Shown here: positions 1 to 5,608 of the stretch, one piece after another | Layout: every line of letters begins with the position of its first letter | How positions within the stretch are numbered: position 1 is the stretch's first letter | Source of the DNA: Rhodospirillaceae bacterium | Lineage (GTDB): Bacteria; Pseudomonadota; Alphaproteobacteria; UBA828 | Reading direction: 5' to 3' | DNA: 6,725 nt | Assembly: GCA_028819955.1 (NCBI GenBank) | Contig: JAPPKP010000406.1 | Coordinates: 1 to 6,725 of the forward strand | Notes under the pieces: model-generated | What the model saw: only the letters and a program-made list of their open reading frames with translations | What the model was told of the DNA's origin: nothing | Databases searched by the model: none | Position numbers and translations under genes: made by a program

Positions 1-986
1 AGGCGATCGTCCATCCGTGGATCAACAAGGCGCTCGAGAAGGCGCAGCAGAAGGTGGAGGCGCGCAACTACGAGATCCGCAAGAACCTTCTGAAGTTCGA
101 CGACGTGATGAACGACCAGCGCTCGGTGGTGTACGAGCAGCGCAAGGACCTGATGCGCACCGACGATGTCTCGGAGACGGTCGTCGACATGCGCCATGAG
201 GTGGTCGAGACCGTCGTCGACGACCACATTCCGGAGAAGGCCTACCCCGAGCAGTGGGACCTGGACGGCATGCACGACGCCTGCCGGCGGCTGCTCGGCA
301 TCGACCTGCCGATCAAGGAATGGGCCGCCGAGGAGGGCATCGCCGACGAGGAGATCCGCGAGCGCATCACCAAGGAAGCGGATATCCACGCCGCCGCCAA
401 GCTTGCGACCTACGGCGCCGAGGTCTGGCGCCTCGCGGAAAAGAGCCTGCTGCTGCAGATCCTGGACCAGAGCTGGAAGGACCACCTGCTGACCCTGGAC
501 CACCTGCGCCAGGGAATCGGCCTCAGGGCCTACGGTCAGCGCGACCCGCTCAACGAGTACAGGGGCGAGGCTTTCGAGATGTTCGAGAACATGCTCGCGA
601 GCCTGAGAGAACAGACGACCCAGCTGCTCAGCCATGTCGAGCTGCGCGTGGCCGGGCCGGAGGAGGATGAGTCGCCCGTGCCGGAGCGGCGCGCGCCGCA
701 AATGCGGGAGACGCGCCGGGACCCGGCTCTCGCGGCGGCTGGCGCAGGTGCGGGCGCGGCAGCCCTCGCCGACGAGGCCCCCCCACCGGCGGCCGCCGCC
801 GGTGGCCGTGCACCGGCCTCGCGTCGCACGGGCGATCAGGGTCAGGCGGCAGCCGGCCAGGGCACGGTGCGACGCGCGGCCTTCGACCAGAGCAATCCGG
901 AGACCTGGGGCCGAGTCGGCCGCAACGCCCCCTGCCCCTGCGGCTCCGGCCTCAAGTACAAGCGCTGCCACGGCAAGCTCGCCTGA
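1..986 (+). CDS. secA: Protein translocase subunit SecA, C-terminal part (partial)
   Basis: The gene enters from the left edge; the first full codon is at base 3, and 327 residues are visible before the TGA stop at 984-986. SecA is the cytoplasmic ATPase that drives preproteins through the SecYEG channel. The visible part begins in the long helical-scaffold helix ([19 protein letters not shown], about residues 20-40), continues through the wing domain, and then the two-helix finger region with [21 protein letters not shown] around residues 155-177. A low-complexity Ala/Pro/Gly linker follows, about residues 215-295. The end is the SecB- and phospholipid-binding zinc site [14 protein letters not shown], whose ligands are encoded at 933, 939, 966 (Cys) and 969 (His). 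The Trp-Gly before VGRN is usual in alphaproteobacterial SecA. The family is about 900 residues, so roughly two thirds is missing, including the motor domains. The reading frame is intact to the end. Confidence 0.97.
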   Translation, partial: AIVHPWINKALEKAQQKVEARNYEIRKNLLKFDDVMNDQRSVVYEQRKDLMRTDDVSETVVDMRHEVVETVVDDHIPEKAYPEQWDLDGMHDACRRLLGIDLPIKEWAAEEGIADEEIRERITKEADIHAAAKLATYGAEVWRLAEKSLLLQILDQSWKDHLLTLDHLRQGIGLRAYGQRDPLNEYRGEAFEMFENMLASLREQTTQLLSHVELRVAGPEEDESPVPERRAPQMRETRRDPALAAAGAGAGAAALADEAPPPAAAAGGRAPASRRTGDQGQAAAGQGTVRRAAFDQSNPETWGRVGRNAPCPCGSGLKYKRCHGKLA

Positions 987-1042
987 ACGGCCGAGGCCTC
1001 TCCTGCTTCAGATAACCCGACCTTCAGACCGAAGACGGCGCC

Positions 1043-1648
1043 TCAAATGATGATGCCGCCGAGCGCGCGGCGCCACTTGCTCTCGTGGTCGGTGCCGAGC
1101 ACGAGATCGGCGTCGGCATCGATCACCCTCCAATCGCCGCGCGCGAGCTCGCCCTCCAGCTGCGAGGGCCCCCAGCCGGAATAGCCGAAGATCAGCAGGC
1201 TGCGACGCGGACCCTGGCCAAACGCGATGTCGACCAGTGCCTCGGGGTCGATGGTGAGCGCGAACTCGCGGGAGAGGACCCTGGTCTCGTCGATCGCGTA
1301 ATCGGCGGAGTGCAGCAGGAAGCCGCGTCTCTGCTCGACCGGGCCGCCGTAATGCAGGGTAATGGAGCTGCCGCGCAGCGCGCCCATACCCTCGTCGTCG
1401 AGGTCGAAGCCGAGGCCGTCGAGGAGCGCATCGATGGGCCCGGTGCCGCCCGGCTTGTTGACGATGAGCCCGAAGGCGCCGTTCTCGTCATGATCGACGA
1501 GATAGATCACGGTCTCCTGGAAGCGCGGGTCGGGCATGCCCTCGCGTGCGACCAGGAGCTTGCCGCTTAGCGAGTCCGCCTGCGCGGCGCCCGTTGCGGC
1601 ACCGGCGGCCAGCAGCGCGATCAGGCCAAGGGCTCGCAACAGGCGCAC
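1043..1648 (-). CDS. yqgE: YqgE/AlgH family (UPF0301) protein with predicted signal peptide
   Basis: The protein has 201 residues. Family hallmarks are LLVAREGMPDPRFQETVIYL (31-50), GLIVNKP (60-66), YGGPVEQRRGFLLHS, and FGYSGWGPSQLEGEL near the end. The biochemical role of the family is unknown; AlgH was named for an effect on alginate regulation in Pseudomonas. I chose the GTG at 1646-1648 because GAGGA lies 7 bases upstream and because the open frame further upstream is an arginine-rich translation of the neighbouring gene's strand. This start adds about 24 residues before the family domain: Arg residues, a hydrophobic core LGLIALLAAGAA, and an AQA/D signal-peptidase-like site after residue 24. 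Most family members lack this and are presumed cytoplasmic. The start lies 10 bases after the dehalogenase stop, so translation is probably coupled. The gene converges on secA with 56 bases between stops and no clear terminator there. The family call is firm; export is inferred. Confidence 0.92.
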   Translation of the reverse strand: MRLLRALGLIALLAAGAATGAAQADSLSGKLLVAREGMPDPRFQETVIYLVDHDENGAFGLIVNKPGGTGPIDALLDGLGFDLDDEGMGALRGSSITLHYGGPVEQRRGFLLHSADYAIDETRVLSREFALTIDPEALVDIAFGQGPRRSLLIFGYSGWGPSQLEGELARGDWRVIDADADLVLGTDHESKWRRALGGIII

Positions 1649-1655
1649 GGCGCGA

Positions 1656-1660
1656 TCCTC
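1656..1660 (-). promoter_or_regulatory. Ribosome binding site that fixes the yqgE GTG start
   Basis: GAGGA on the minus strand, 7 bases before the GTG start. It overlaps the TGA stop of the dehalogenase gene, which suggests translational coupling. It is the main reason for preferring the short 201-residue yqgE reading over a longer frame that opens at 1798. Confidence 0.7.
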
Positions 1661-2348
1661 AGGCGATGCCCAGCAGCGGGGGAAGCTCCGCGAGCGTCTC
1701 GATCTCGGCGTCGGGCGCCTCCGGGATACGCTCTTGCCCCTGACCGAAGCGGTTGCACCAGGCGACTCGGAAGCCGAAGGCCGCCGCACCGTTGGCATCC
1801 CATGCGTTGGACGACTGGAAGCTCACCTTGGCCGGAGGCACGCCCAGCCGATCCACCACCAGTCGGTAGACCGAGGGATGAGGCTTGAAGATGCCCACCT
1901 CCTCGACCGAGAGCACGGCATCGAGGTCGGCGCCGATTCCCGCGGCCTCGACCGCGGCCTCCAGCATCTCCGGCTCGCCGTTGGAGAGAATGGCGGTGCG
2001 GAGCCCGTGCGCCCTGAGGGTCGCCAGCATCTCCGGCACTTCGGGATAGGCGTCCAGGGTGCGGTAGGCCTCCATCAGCCGGGCGCGAAGCGCGTCGTCT
2101 TCGATACCGAGTTCTGCCATGGAGAAGTCAAGGGCATCGCCGGTCACTTGCCAGAAGCCCGTGTAGCGGCCCATCAGGCTGCGCAGCCAGGTGTACTGAA
2201 GCTGCTTGTGGCGCCAGAGCTCGGCGAGCGGTGCGGCCTTCTCGCCGAGCACCGCAACGTGGCGCCCGGCCGCGGCGTTGTAGTCGAAGAGCGTGCCGTA
2301 GGCGTCGAAGACGCAAACCGCGATATCGCCGAAGCGCGGATGGGCCAT
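1659..2348 (-). CDS. Haloacid dehalogenase, type II (L-2-haloacid dehalogenase-like)
   Basis: A 229-residue cytoplasmic HAD-superfamily hydrolase, the usual size for L-2-haloacid dehalogenases (about 230). These enzymes release halide from L-2-haloacids to give D-2-hydroxyacids. Counterparts of the known active-site residues of the Pseudomonas YL enzyme are all present: nucleophile D15 and T19 in FDAYGTLFD, R46 in WRHKQLQYTWLRSLM (the halide/carboxylate arginine context), S122-N123 in AILSNG, K155 and Y161 in FKPHPSVY, and S179, N181 and D184 in SSNAWDANG. The SSNAWD motif and the WRxKQLxY segment separate this subgroup from phosphatases of the HAD superfamily. I chose the ATG at 2346-2348 because GGAGG lies 8 bases upstream; a longer frame to 2399 adds only non-conserved residues. 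It is followed closely by yqgE and preceded by infA, neither an obvious partner in halocarbon breakdown. The true substrate is unproven. Confidence 0.92.
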   Translation of the reverse strand: MAHPRFGDIAVCVFDAYGTLFDYNAAAGRHVAVLGEKAAPLAELWRHKQLQYTWLRSLMGRYTGFWQVTGDALDFSMAELGIEDDALRARLMEAYRTLDAYPEVPEMLATLRAHGLRTAILSNGEPEMLEAAVEAAGIGADLDAVLSVEEVGIFKPHPSVYRLVVDRLGVPPAKVSFQSSNAWDANGAAAFGFRVAWCNRFGQGQERIPEAPDAEIETLAELPPLLGIA

Positions 2349-2356
2349 GCCCCTCT

Positions 2357-2361
2357 CCTCC
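2357..2361 (-). promoter_or_regulatory. Strong ribosome binding site of the dehalogenase gene
   Basis: A perfect GGAGG on the minus strand, 8 bases before the ATG at 2348. It settles the start of the dehalogenase gene against the longer upstream frame. Confidence 0.75.
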
Positions 2362-2387
2362 CGATGCCGGCGGCCTGTGCCGGGAAG

Positions 2388-2426
2388 ACGCGGCGGCAAT
2401 CGGGCCGGCGGCTCAGGCCGCCGCGT
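2388..2426. other. GC-rich inverted repeat between infA and the dehalogenase gene
   Basis: ACGCGGCGGC at 2388-2397 is a perfect 10-base inverse complement of GCCGCCGCGT at 2417-2426, with 19 bases between. An alternative, tighter hairpin uses CGGCGGC (2406-2412) and GCCGCCG (2417-2423) around the loop TCAG. In the direction of transcription (minus strand) no T-run follows, so it is not a standard intrinsic terminator. It could be a pause or Rho-linked site, an mRNA-stabilising hairpin at the end of the infA message, or chance in GC-rich DNA. The symmetry is seen; any role is inferred. Confidence 0.4.
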
Positions 2427-2449
2427 ACTCCTTCGCCCCCGCTCCCGGC

Positions 2450-2668
2450 TTACTTGTGGCGGAAGATGATGCGGCCCTTCGACAGGTCGTAGGGTGTCAT
2501 CTCGACATCGACCCGGTCGCCGACGAGCACGCGGATGCGGAACTTGCGCATCTTGCCCGCCGGGCGCGCGATGATCTCGTGGCCGTTGTCGAGCGCCACG
2601 CGGAACATCGTATCCGGCAGCTTCTCGCGAACCGTGCCGGAAAACTCGAGCAAGTCCTCTTTGGCCAT
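2450..2668 (-). CDS. infA: Translation initiation factor IF-1
   Basis: The protein is 72 residues, exactly the usual IF-1 length: a single S1-like OB fold that binds the ribosomal A site in the 30S initiation complex and cooperates with IF-2 and IF-3. It begins [13 protein letters not shown], carries [16 protein letters not shown] and [16 protein letters not shown], and ends [15 protein letters not shown] with a TAA stop. The ATG at 2666-2668 is the start expected for the family; a TTG nine codons upstream would add an unneeded extension. No strong Shine-Dalgarno sequence is visible. In the E. coli protein the residue after GKMRK is Asn; here it is Phe (residue 43). The gene is divergent from the ABC operon, and the dehalogenase and yqgE genes follow it on the same strand after 101 bases. 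I recall maf as a common alphaproteobacterial neighbour; it is not here. Confidence 0.96.
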   Translation of the reverse strand: MAKEDLLEFSGTVREKLPDTMFRVALDNGHEIIARPAGKMRKFRIRVLVGDRVDVEMTPYDLSKGRIIFRHK

Positions 2669-2773
2669 GGGCGAAGGCGCTGCTTCTTGATCCAAAGGGT
2701 GACGGAACCGTTCGCGGGACGATTGAGCCGCGCCAAGGGGCCGCCGGGGCCGGGTTGTCGCATAGCGCGGCGG

Positions 2774-2871
2774 GTTTGTGAAGCGCGTTTCAGGACGCTC
2801 ACAGCGGAACCGCTTGCCAAAGAAAGTTGAAACCCATGCACTCTGCGTTTGGTTCGCGTTTTCAGGATGCT
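2774..2871 (+). repeat. Pair of imperfect 25-base direct repeats, candidate regulator sites
   Basis: Copy 1 is 2774-2799: GTTTG, five bases, then CGCGTTTCAGGACGCT. Copy 2 is 2847-2871: GTTTG, three bases, then CGCGTTTTCAGGATGCT. The longer block matches at 15 positions, with one inserted T and one C/T change. Each copy has weak internal dyad symmetry (GCGT then ACGC around six bases in copy 1; GCGT then ATGC in copy 2). The repeats are 73 bases apart at their left ends, roughly seven helical turns, and copy 2 covers the spacer of the candidate promoter. This arrangement would suit a repressor or activator of the transporter operon. No regulator gene is in the window. Confidence 0.45.
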
Positions 2872-2876
2872 ATTGT
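2849..2876 (+). promoter_or_regulatory. Candidate sigma-70 promoter of the ABC transporter operon
   Basis: A possible -35 element TTGGTT (2849-2854) is 16 bases before TATTGT (2871-2876). The -10 hexamer keeps the strongly conserved T, A and final T, and TGC directly before it gives an extended -10 (TGN). Transcription would begin near 2883, about 88 bases before the ATPase start. The area is relatively AT-rich, which supports it, but the -35 is a modest match. Confidence 0.4.
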
Positions 2877-2880
2877 TGCG

Positions 2881-2937
2881 CCGCGAGAAAGGCAGCCGAA
2901 GTCGGTTCTGGCGGACCCGCTTGGCTGCCGCTCGCGG
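2881..2937 (+). other. Two-part stem-loop in the 5' leader of the ABC operon
   Basis: CCGCGAG (2881-2887) pairs with CTCGCGG (2931-2937), and GGCAGCC (2891-2897) pairs with GGCTGCC (2923-2929). The two helices are separated by an asymmetric internal loop, AAA on the left against a single G on the right. The inner helix can extend by G-U and A-U pairs at 2898-2899 with 2921-2922. The apical part may form a further small GCG/CGC hairpin (2911-2920). No T-run follows, so it is not a simple terminator. If the promoter call is right, the structure lies at the 5' end of the mRNA, where it could protect against decay; it ends 33 bases before the start codon and does not cover it. The pairing is seen; the role is inferred. 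Confidence 0.5.
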
Positions 2938-2970
2938 GTCGGTGCAAACTCAGCGGAACGAACACGTCGG

Positions 2971-4065
2971 ATGGCGCAGCTACGCCTCACGGGGCTGACC
3001 AAGAGCTACGGCTCGGTGCACGCGCTACGCGGTGTCGACCTGGAGGTCGACGACGGCGAGTTCTTCGTGCTGTTCGGCCCGAGCGCGGCGGGAAAGACGA
3101 CGACGCTGCGCGTCATTGCGGGCCTCGAGAGGCCGGACGGCGGCACGCTCACGGTGGATGGGCACGATTTGGCGGGCGTCCCGGTCAAGCGCCGCGACAT
3201 GGCGATGGTCTTCCAGAGCTTCGCCCTCTACCCCCACCTGACGACCTTCCAGAACCTCGCCTACCCCTTGCGCGAGATGAAGATGCGGCGTGCCGAGATC
3301 GACGCGCACGTGCGCGAGACCGCGGAGCTCCTGCGCATTACCCACACGCTCGACCGCCGGCCGGCGTCCCTCAGCGGCGGCGAGCAGCAGCGGCTCGCCA
3401 TCGGGCGCGCCATCATCCGCCGCCCGCGGCTCTTCCTCTTCGACGAGCCGCTCACCAACCTCGATGCCAAGCTCCGCCACGACATGCGGGCCGAGTTCAA
3501 GCGGCTGCACCGGGAGCTCGGCACCACCACGATCTACGCGACGCCGGATCAGCTGGAGGCGCTCAGCATCGGCGAGCGCATCGCCGTGATCCAGCACGGG
3601 CAGATCACCCAGGTCGACACCCCCGACCGGCTCTATGCCAATCCGATCGACCGCCACGTCGCCTCGCTGATCGGCGACCCACCCATCAATCTGGTCAAGG
3701 GCACGCTCAAGTTGGGCGGGAATGCGGGCCCGGCCATCGAGCTGCCGTTCATGGAGCTGGACGGCAGCCCGTGGCGCGAGAGACTGCAGGCGCTCGATCC
3801 GGGAACCGAGCTCCTGGTCGGCATCAGGCCGCACGACCTCGCGCTGGTGGATGAGAACGGAGACGGCGTGCCGGCGACCATCGAGATCACCGAGCCGCAG
3901 GGCGACATCACGATTCTCGACCTCGCGGCGGAAGGCGTGCCGCTCCGCATGGTGGTGGCGGAAGCGACCGGTGCACGATACTCCGCGGGCGACAGCGTGC
4001 GCATTGCGCTCGCCGGCGCCGACACACGACTTTTCCTGAGCGACTCCGGCACCATGGTGGCGTAG
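2971..4065 (+). CDS. CUT1-type sugar ABC transporter ATPase with altered Walker A and H-loop
   Basis: A 364-residue MalK/UgpC-like ATP-binding subunit that would power import from the cytoplasmic face of the inner membrane. The nucleotide-binding domain (about 1-235) shows Walker A GPSAAGKT (36-43), Q-loop Q82 in VFQSFALYPH, signature LSGGEQQR (134-141), Walker B LFLFDEP with catalytic E159, and the D-loop NLDAKLR. A C-terminal TOBE/MOBE-type domain (about 240-364) holds GIRPHDLALV, matching the family length. Two sites deviate: the second Walker A glycine is A39, and the H-loop, normally THDQ, reads TPDQ, so the switch histidine is P192 (CCG at 3544-3546). All else is intact, so I do not regard it as a pseudogene; it may pair with a second ATPase. 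The ATG at 2971 opens the family domain directly; the frame upstream to 2827 is not protein-like. The Shine-Dalgarno sequence is weak. The binding-protein gene follows after 90 bases. The substrate is not predictable. Confidence 0.95.
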   Translation: MAQLRLTGLTKSYGSVHALRGVDLEVDDGEFFVLFGPSAAGKTTTLRVIAGLERPDGGTLTVDGHDLAGVPVKRRDMAMVFQSFALYPHLTTFQNLAYPLREMKMRRAEIDAHVRETAELLRITHTLDRRPASLSGGEQQRLAIGRAIIRRPRLFLFDEPLTNLDAKLRHDMRAEFKRLHRELGTTTIYATPDQLEALSIGERIAVIQHGQITQVDTPDRLYANPIDRHVASLIGDPPINLVKGTLKLGGNAGPAIELPFMELDGSPWRERLQALDPGTELLVGIRPHDLALVDENGDGVPATIEITEPQGDITILDLAAEGVPLRMVVAEATGARYSAGDSVRIALAGADTRLFLSDSGTMVA

Positions 4066-4142
4066 GATGCGGCGCGCCCGCCGGAGCGGCCCGCCGACAC
4101 GAACGACGGCAGGCACCGCCGCGGATTGCGAGTAGACCGAGT

Positions 4143-4149
4143 GAGGGAG
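4143..4149 (+). promoter_or_regulatory. Ribosome binding site of the solute-binding protein gene
   Basis: GAGGGAG lies 6 bases before the ATG at 4156. It decides between this start and a TTG ten codons upstream that would place charged residues ahead of the signal peptide. Confidence 0.7.
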
Positions 4150-4155
4150 ACAACC

Positions 4156-5589
4156 ATGAGACTGATGACGAAGGGCAAGGCGGCACTGCTCGCCGGCGCA
4201 GCGGCGCTGGTCGGCTCCGCCATGTGGGGAGGCCCCGCCCAGGCCGAGGACATCACCATCAACATGGCAGCGCCCGACTGGCCACCGACCCGCATCATGC
4301 AGGACATGGCCAATACGAGCTACACGGCGCCGAGCGGCAACAACGTGCAGCTCGTGATCGACTTCATCCCGTGGCCCGACTACTACACGCGGCTCGCGGC
4401 CTCGCTGACATCGGGCGAAGAGAAGTACCAGATGGCGGTCAGCGACAGTCAGTGGCTAGGCGCCAACATCGAGGGCGGCTACTACATGAAGATCAACGAG
4501 TTCATCGATGCGGACCCCGATCTGCAAGCGGTGTTCGCGGATCTGCACCCCAACCTCGTGGCGTCCTATTCCACCTATCCGCATCGCACGGAGAACTACT
4601 ACGGCTTCCCGCAGATGCCGGACGTGCTGGTGGTCTACTACCGCCAGGACCTGTTCTGCCATGAGGGCGAAATGGCCGCGTTCAAGGAGAAGTACGGCTA
4701 CGACCTGCCGTGCTCGCCCGAGGAGCAGAACGAAGTCCACTGGGGCCAGGTTGCCGACTTCGGCGAGTTCTTCCGCCGCAGCTCCGGCGATTCGCTGGGT
4801 GGCGAGACCCTGAACGACGACTTCTACGGGATCGCCTACCAGGCCGGTAAGGGCTACGACTTCTCCAGCATGCAGATCAACGGCTTCATCTGGCAGCACG
4901 GTGGCAGCATCTGGGACGAGACCATGGAGCCCGAGGGCCAGGCGCTCGGCGTCGTGAACTCCGACGTCGCCGTCGAGGCGTTCGAGCACTATCTCTCGCT
5001 CACCGAGCACATGCCGCCGGTGGTCCAGACCGGCACCATGGACATCTTCAAGGTCGACGAGCTGTTCCGCGAGGGCAAGGTCGCCTGGATCATCCAGTGG
5101 ATCGGCTTCGGCGAGTCCGCGATCGCGCCGGAACTCTCGAAGGTCCATGACAAGGTCAACTTCGCCCGGATGCCGGGCCTGCTGGTGGGCGACGAGATCG
5201 TGCGCTGGTCCAACATCGGCGGGCAGCCCTTCGTGCTGACCACCTGGAACAGCGACACGGTGATCCAGGAAGCGCTCGACTTCTGCAAGTGGTGGCTGTC
5301 GACACCGGTGCAGCACGAGTTCGCCTCGCGCGGCGGCCAGAGCGGACTCCAGAGCGTTTACAACACGCCCGAGTACATGGCGTACCGGCCGTGGAACCAC
5401 GCCTTCGGACCGAGCCTCGACTGGCAGAGGGACGTCTGGCACATCCCCGAGTTCTTCGAGCTGCTGGTGCAGCAGCAGGAGGAGTTCGACAAGGCGATTA
5501 CCGGCCAGATCTCCGCCAAGGAGGCGCTGGACGCCATCGCAGTCTTCCAGGATGAGCTCCTGCGCGACGTGGGACGCATCGAGGACTAG
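4156..5589 (+). CDS. Periplasmic solute-binding protein of a CUT1-type ABC importer
   Basis: A 477-residue family 1 extracellular solute-binding protein. Residues 1-30 form a signal peptide: MRLMTKGK, a hydrophobic Ala/Leu core, and PAQA before the mature start EDITINMAAPDW. No lipobox cysteine is present, so it should be a soluble periplasmic receptor that delivers its ligand to the two permeases encoded next. Typical features are YYTRLAASLTSGEEKYQMAV with a following DSQWLG early in the mature chain, the ligand-lobe segment YYGFPQMPDVLVVYYRQDLF, and RSGG-like RGGQSGLQSVYNTPEY near the C-terminus. It is long for the family (often 410-440 residues). The mature part has about 15 Trp residues, in keeping with aromatic stacking against a sugar or polyol. 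C168 and C186 flank the loop after the DLF motif and could form a disulfide; C377 is the only other cysteine. The ATPase gene precedes it and a hairpin follows its stop. I cannot name the substrate. Confidence 0.95.
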   Translation: MRLMTKGKAALLAGAAALVGSAMWGGPAQAEDITINMAAPDWPPTRIMQDMANTSYTAPSGNNVQLVIDFIPWPDYYTRLAASLTSGEEKYQMAVSDSQWLGANIEGGYYMKINEFIDADPDLQAVFADLHPNLVASYSTYPHRTENYYGFPQMPDVLVVYYRQDLFCHEGEMAAFKEKYGYDLPCSPEEQNEVHWGQVADFGEFFRRSSGDSLGGETLNDDFYGIAYQAGKGYDFSSMQINGFIWQHGGSIWDETMEPEGQALGVVNSDVAVEAFEHYLSLTEHMPPVVQTGTMDIFKVDELFREGKVAWIIQWIGFGESAIAPELSKVHDKVNFARMPGLLVGDEIVRWSNIGGQPFVLTTWNSDTVIQEALDFCKWWLSTPVQHEFASRGGQSGLQSVYNTPEYMAYRPWNHAFGPSLDWQRDVWHIPEFFELLVQQQEEFDKAITGQISAKEALDAIAVFQDELLRDVGRIED

Positions 5590-5608
5590 CGATCGAGGCG
5601 GTAGTACC

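Larger units (their letters stand above)
2669..2970. other. Divergent intergenic region between infA and the ABC transporter operon
   Basis: This 302-base stretch holds no convincing gene on either strand and no tRNA-like sequence. Its middle part (about 2815-2880) is visibly richer in A and T than its surroundings. It contains two copies of an imperfect direct repeat, a candidate promoter for the plus-strand operon and a strong stem-loop, each listed separately. There is also a short near-palindrome AGCGG-AA-CCGCT at 2803-2814. I could not identify a credible sigma-70 promoter for infA, although one must lie here or the gene must use a different promoter class. Confidence 0.7.

Noticed and set aside
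700..880. Ala/Pro/Gly low-complexity stretch as a repeat or frameshift in secA
   Set aside because: The frame stays open to the zinc site, and a variable linker at this place is normal for SecA.
1006..1034. CTTCAGA direct repeat and small CTTC/GAAG hairpin between secA and yqgE, considered as a bidirectional terminator
   Set aside because: The stem is only about four base pairs with no T-run on either strand; two 7-base matches in a short gap can be chance.
1649..1798. N-terminal extension of the yqgE frame by 50 residues
   Set aside because: It overlaps the dehalogenase gene, is rich in Arg, Ser and Pro with no conservation pattern, and the GTG at 1648 has a good ribosome binding site.
2803..2814. 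Near-palindrome AGCGG-AA-CCGCT as an operator
   Set aside because: Five-base arms with GC-rich content are expected by chance here, and nothing else marks the site.
2827..2970. N-terminal extension of the ATPase from TTG at 2827
   Set aside because: The extension runs through the candidate promoter and hairpin, and the ATPase fold begins directly at the ATG at 2971.
2669..2970. tRNA or known small RNA in the divergent gap
   Set aside because: No GTTCRANTC-like T-loop or cloverleaf pairing was found on either strand; the visible hairpin does not resemble a tRNA or a riboswitch that I recognise.
4080..4090. GCCG-GAG-CGGC hairpin between the ATPase and binding-protein genes as an attenuator
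   Set aside because: A four-base stem with a three-base loop and no T-run is too weak to support.
3025..4116. Long open frame (363 residues) on the minus strand opposite the ATPase gene
   Set aside because: The translation has no recognisable family, is rich in Arg, Glu and His as expected from antisense of a GC-rich gene, and the plus strand encodes a clear ABC ATPase.
4456..5442. Open frame of 328 residues on the minus strand opposite the binding-protein gene
   Set aside because: Antisense shadow with no domain or ribosome binding site; caused by a lack of stops in GC-rich DNA.
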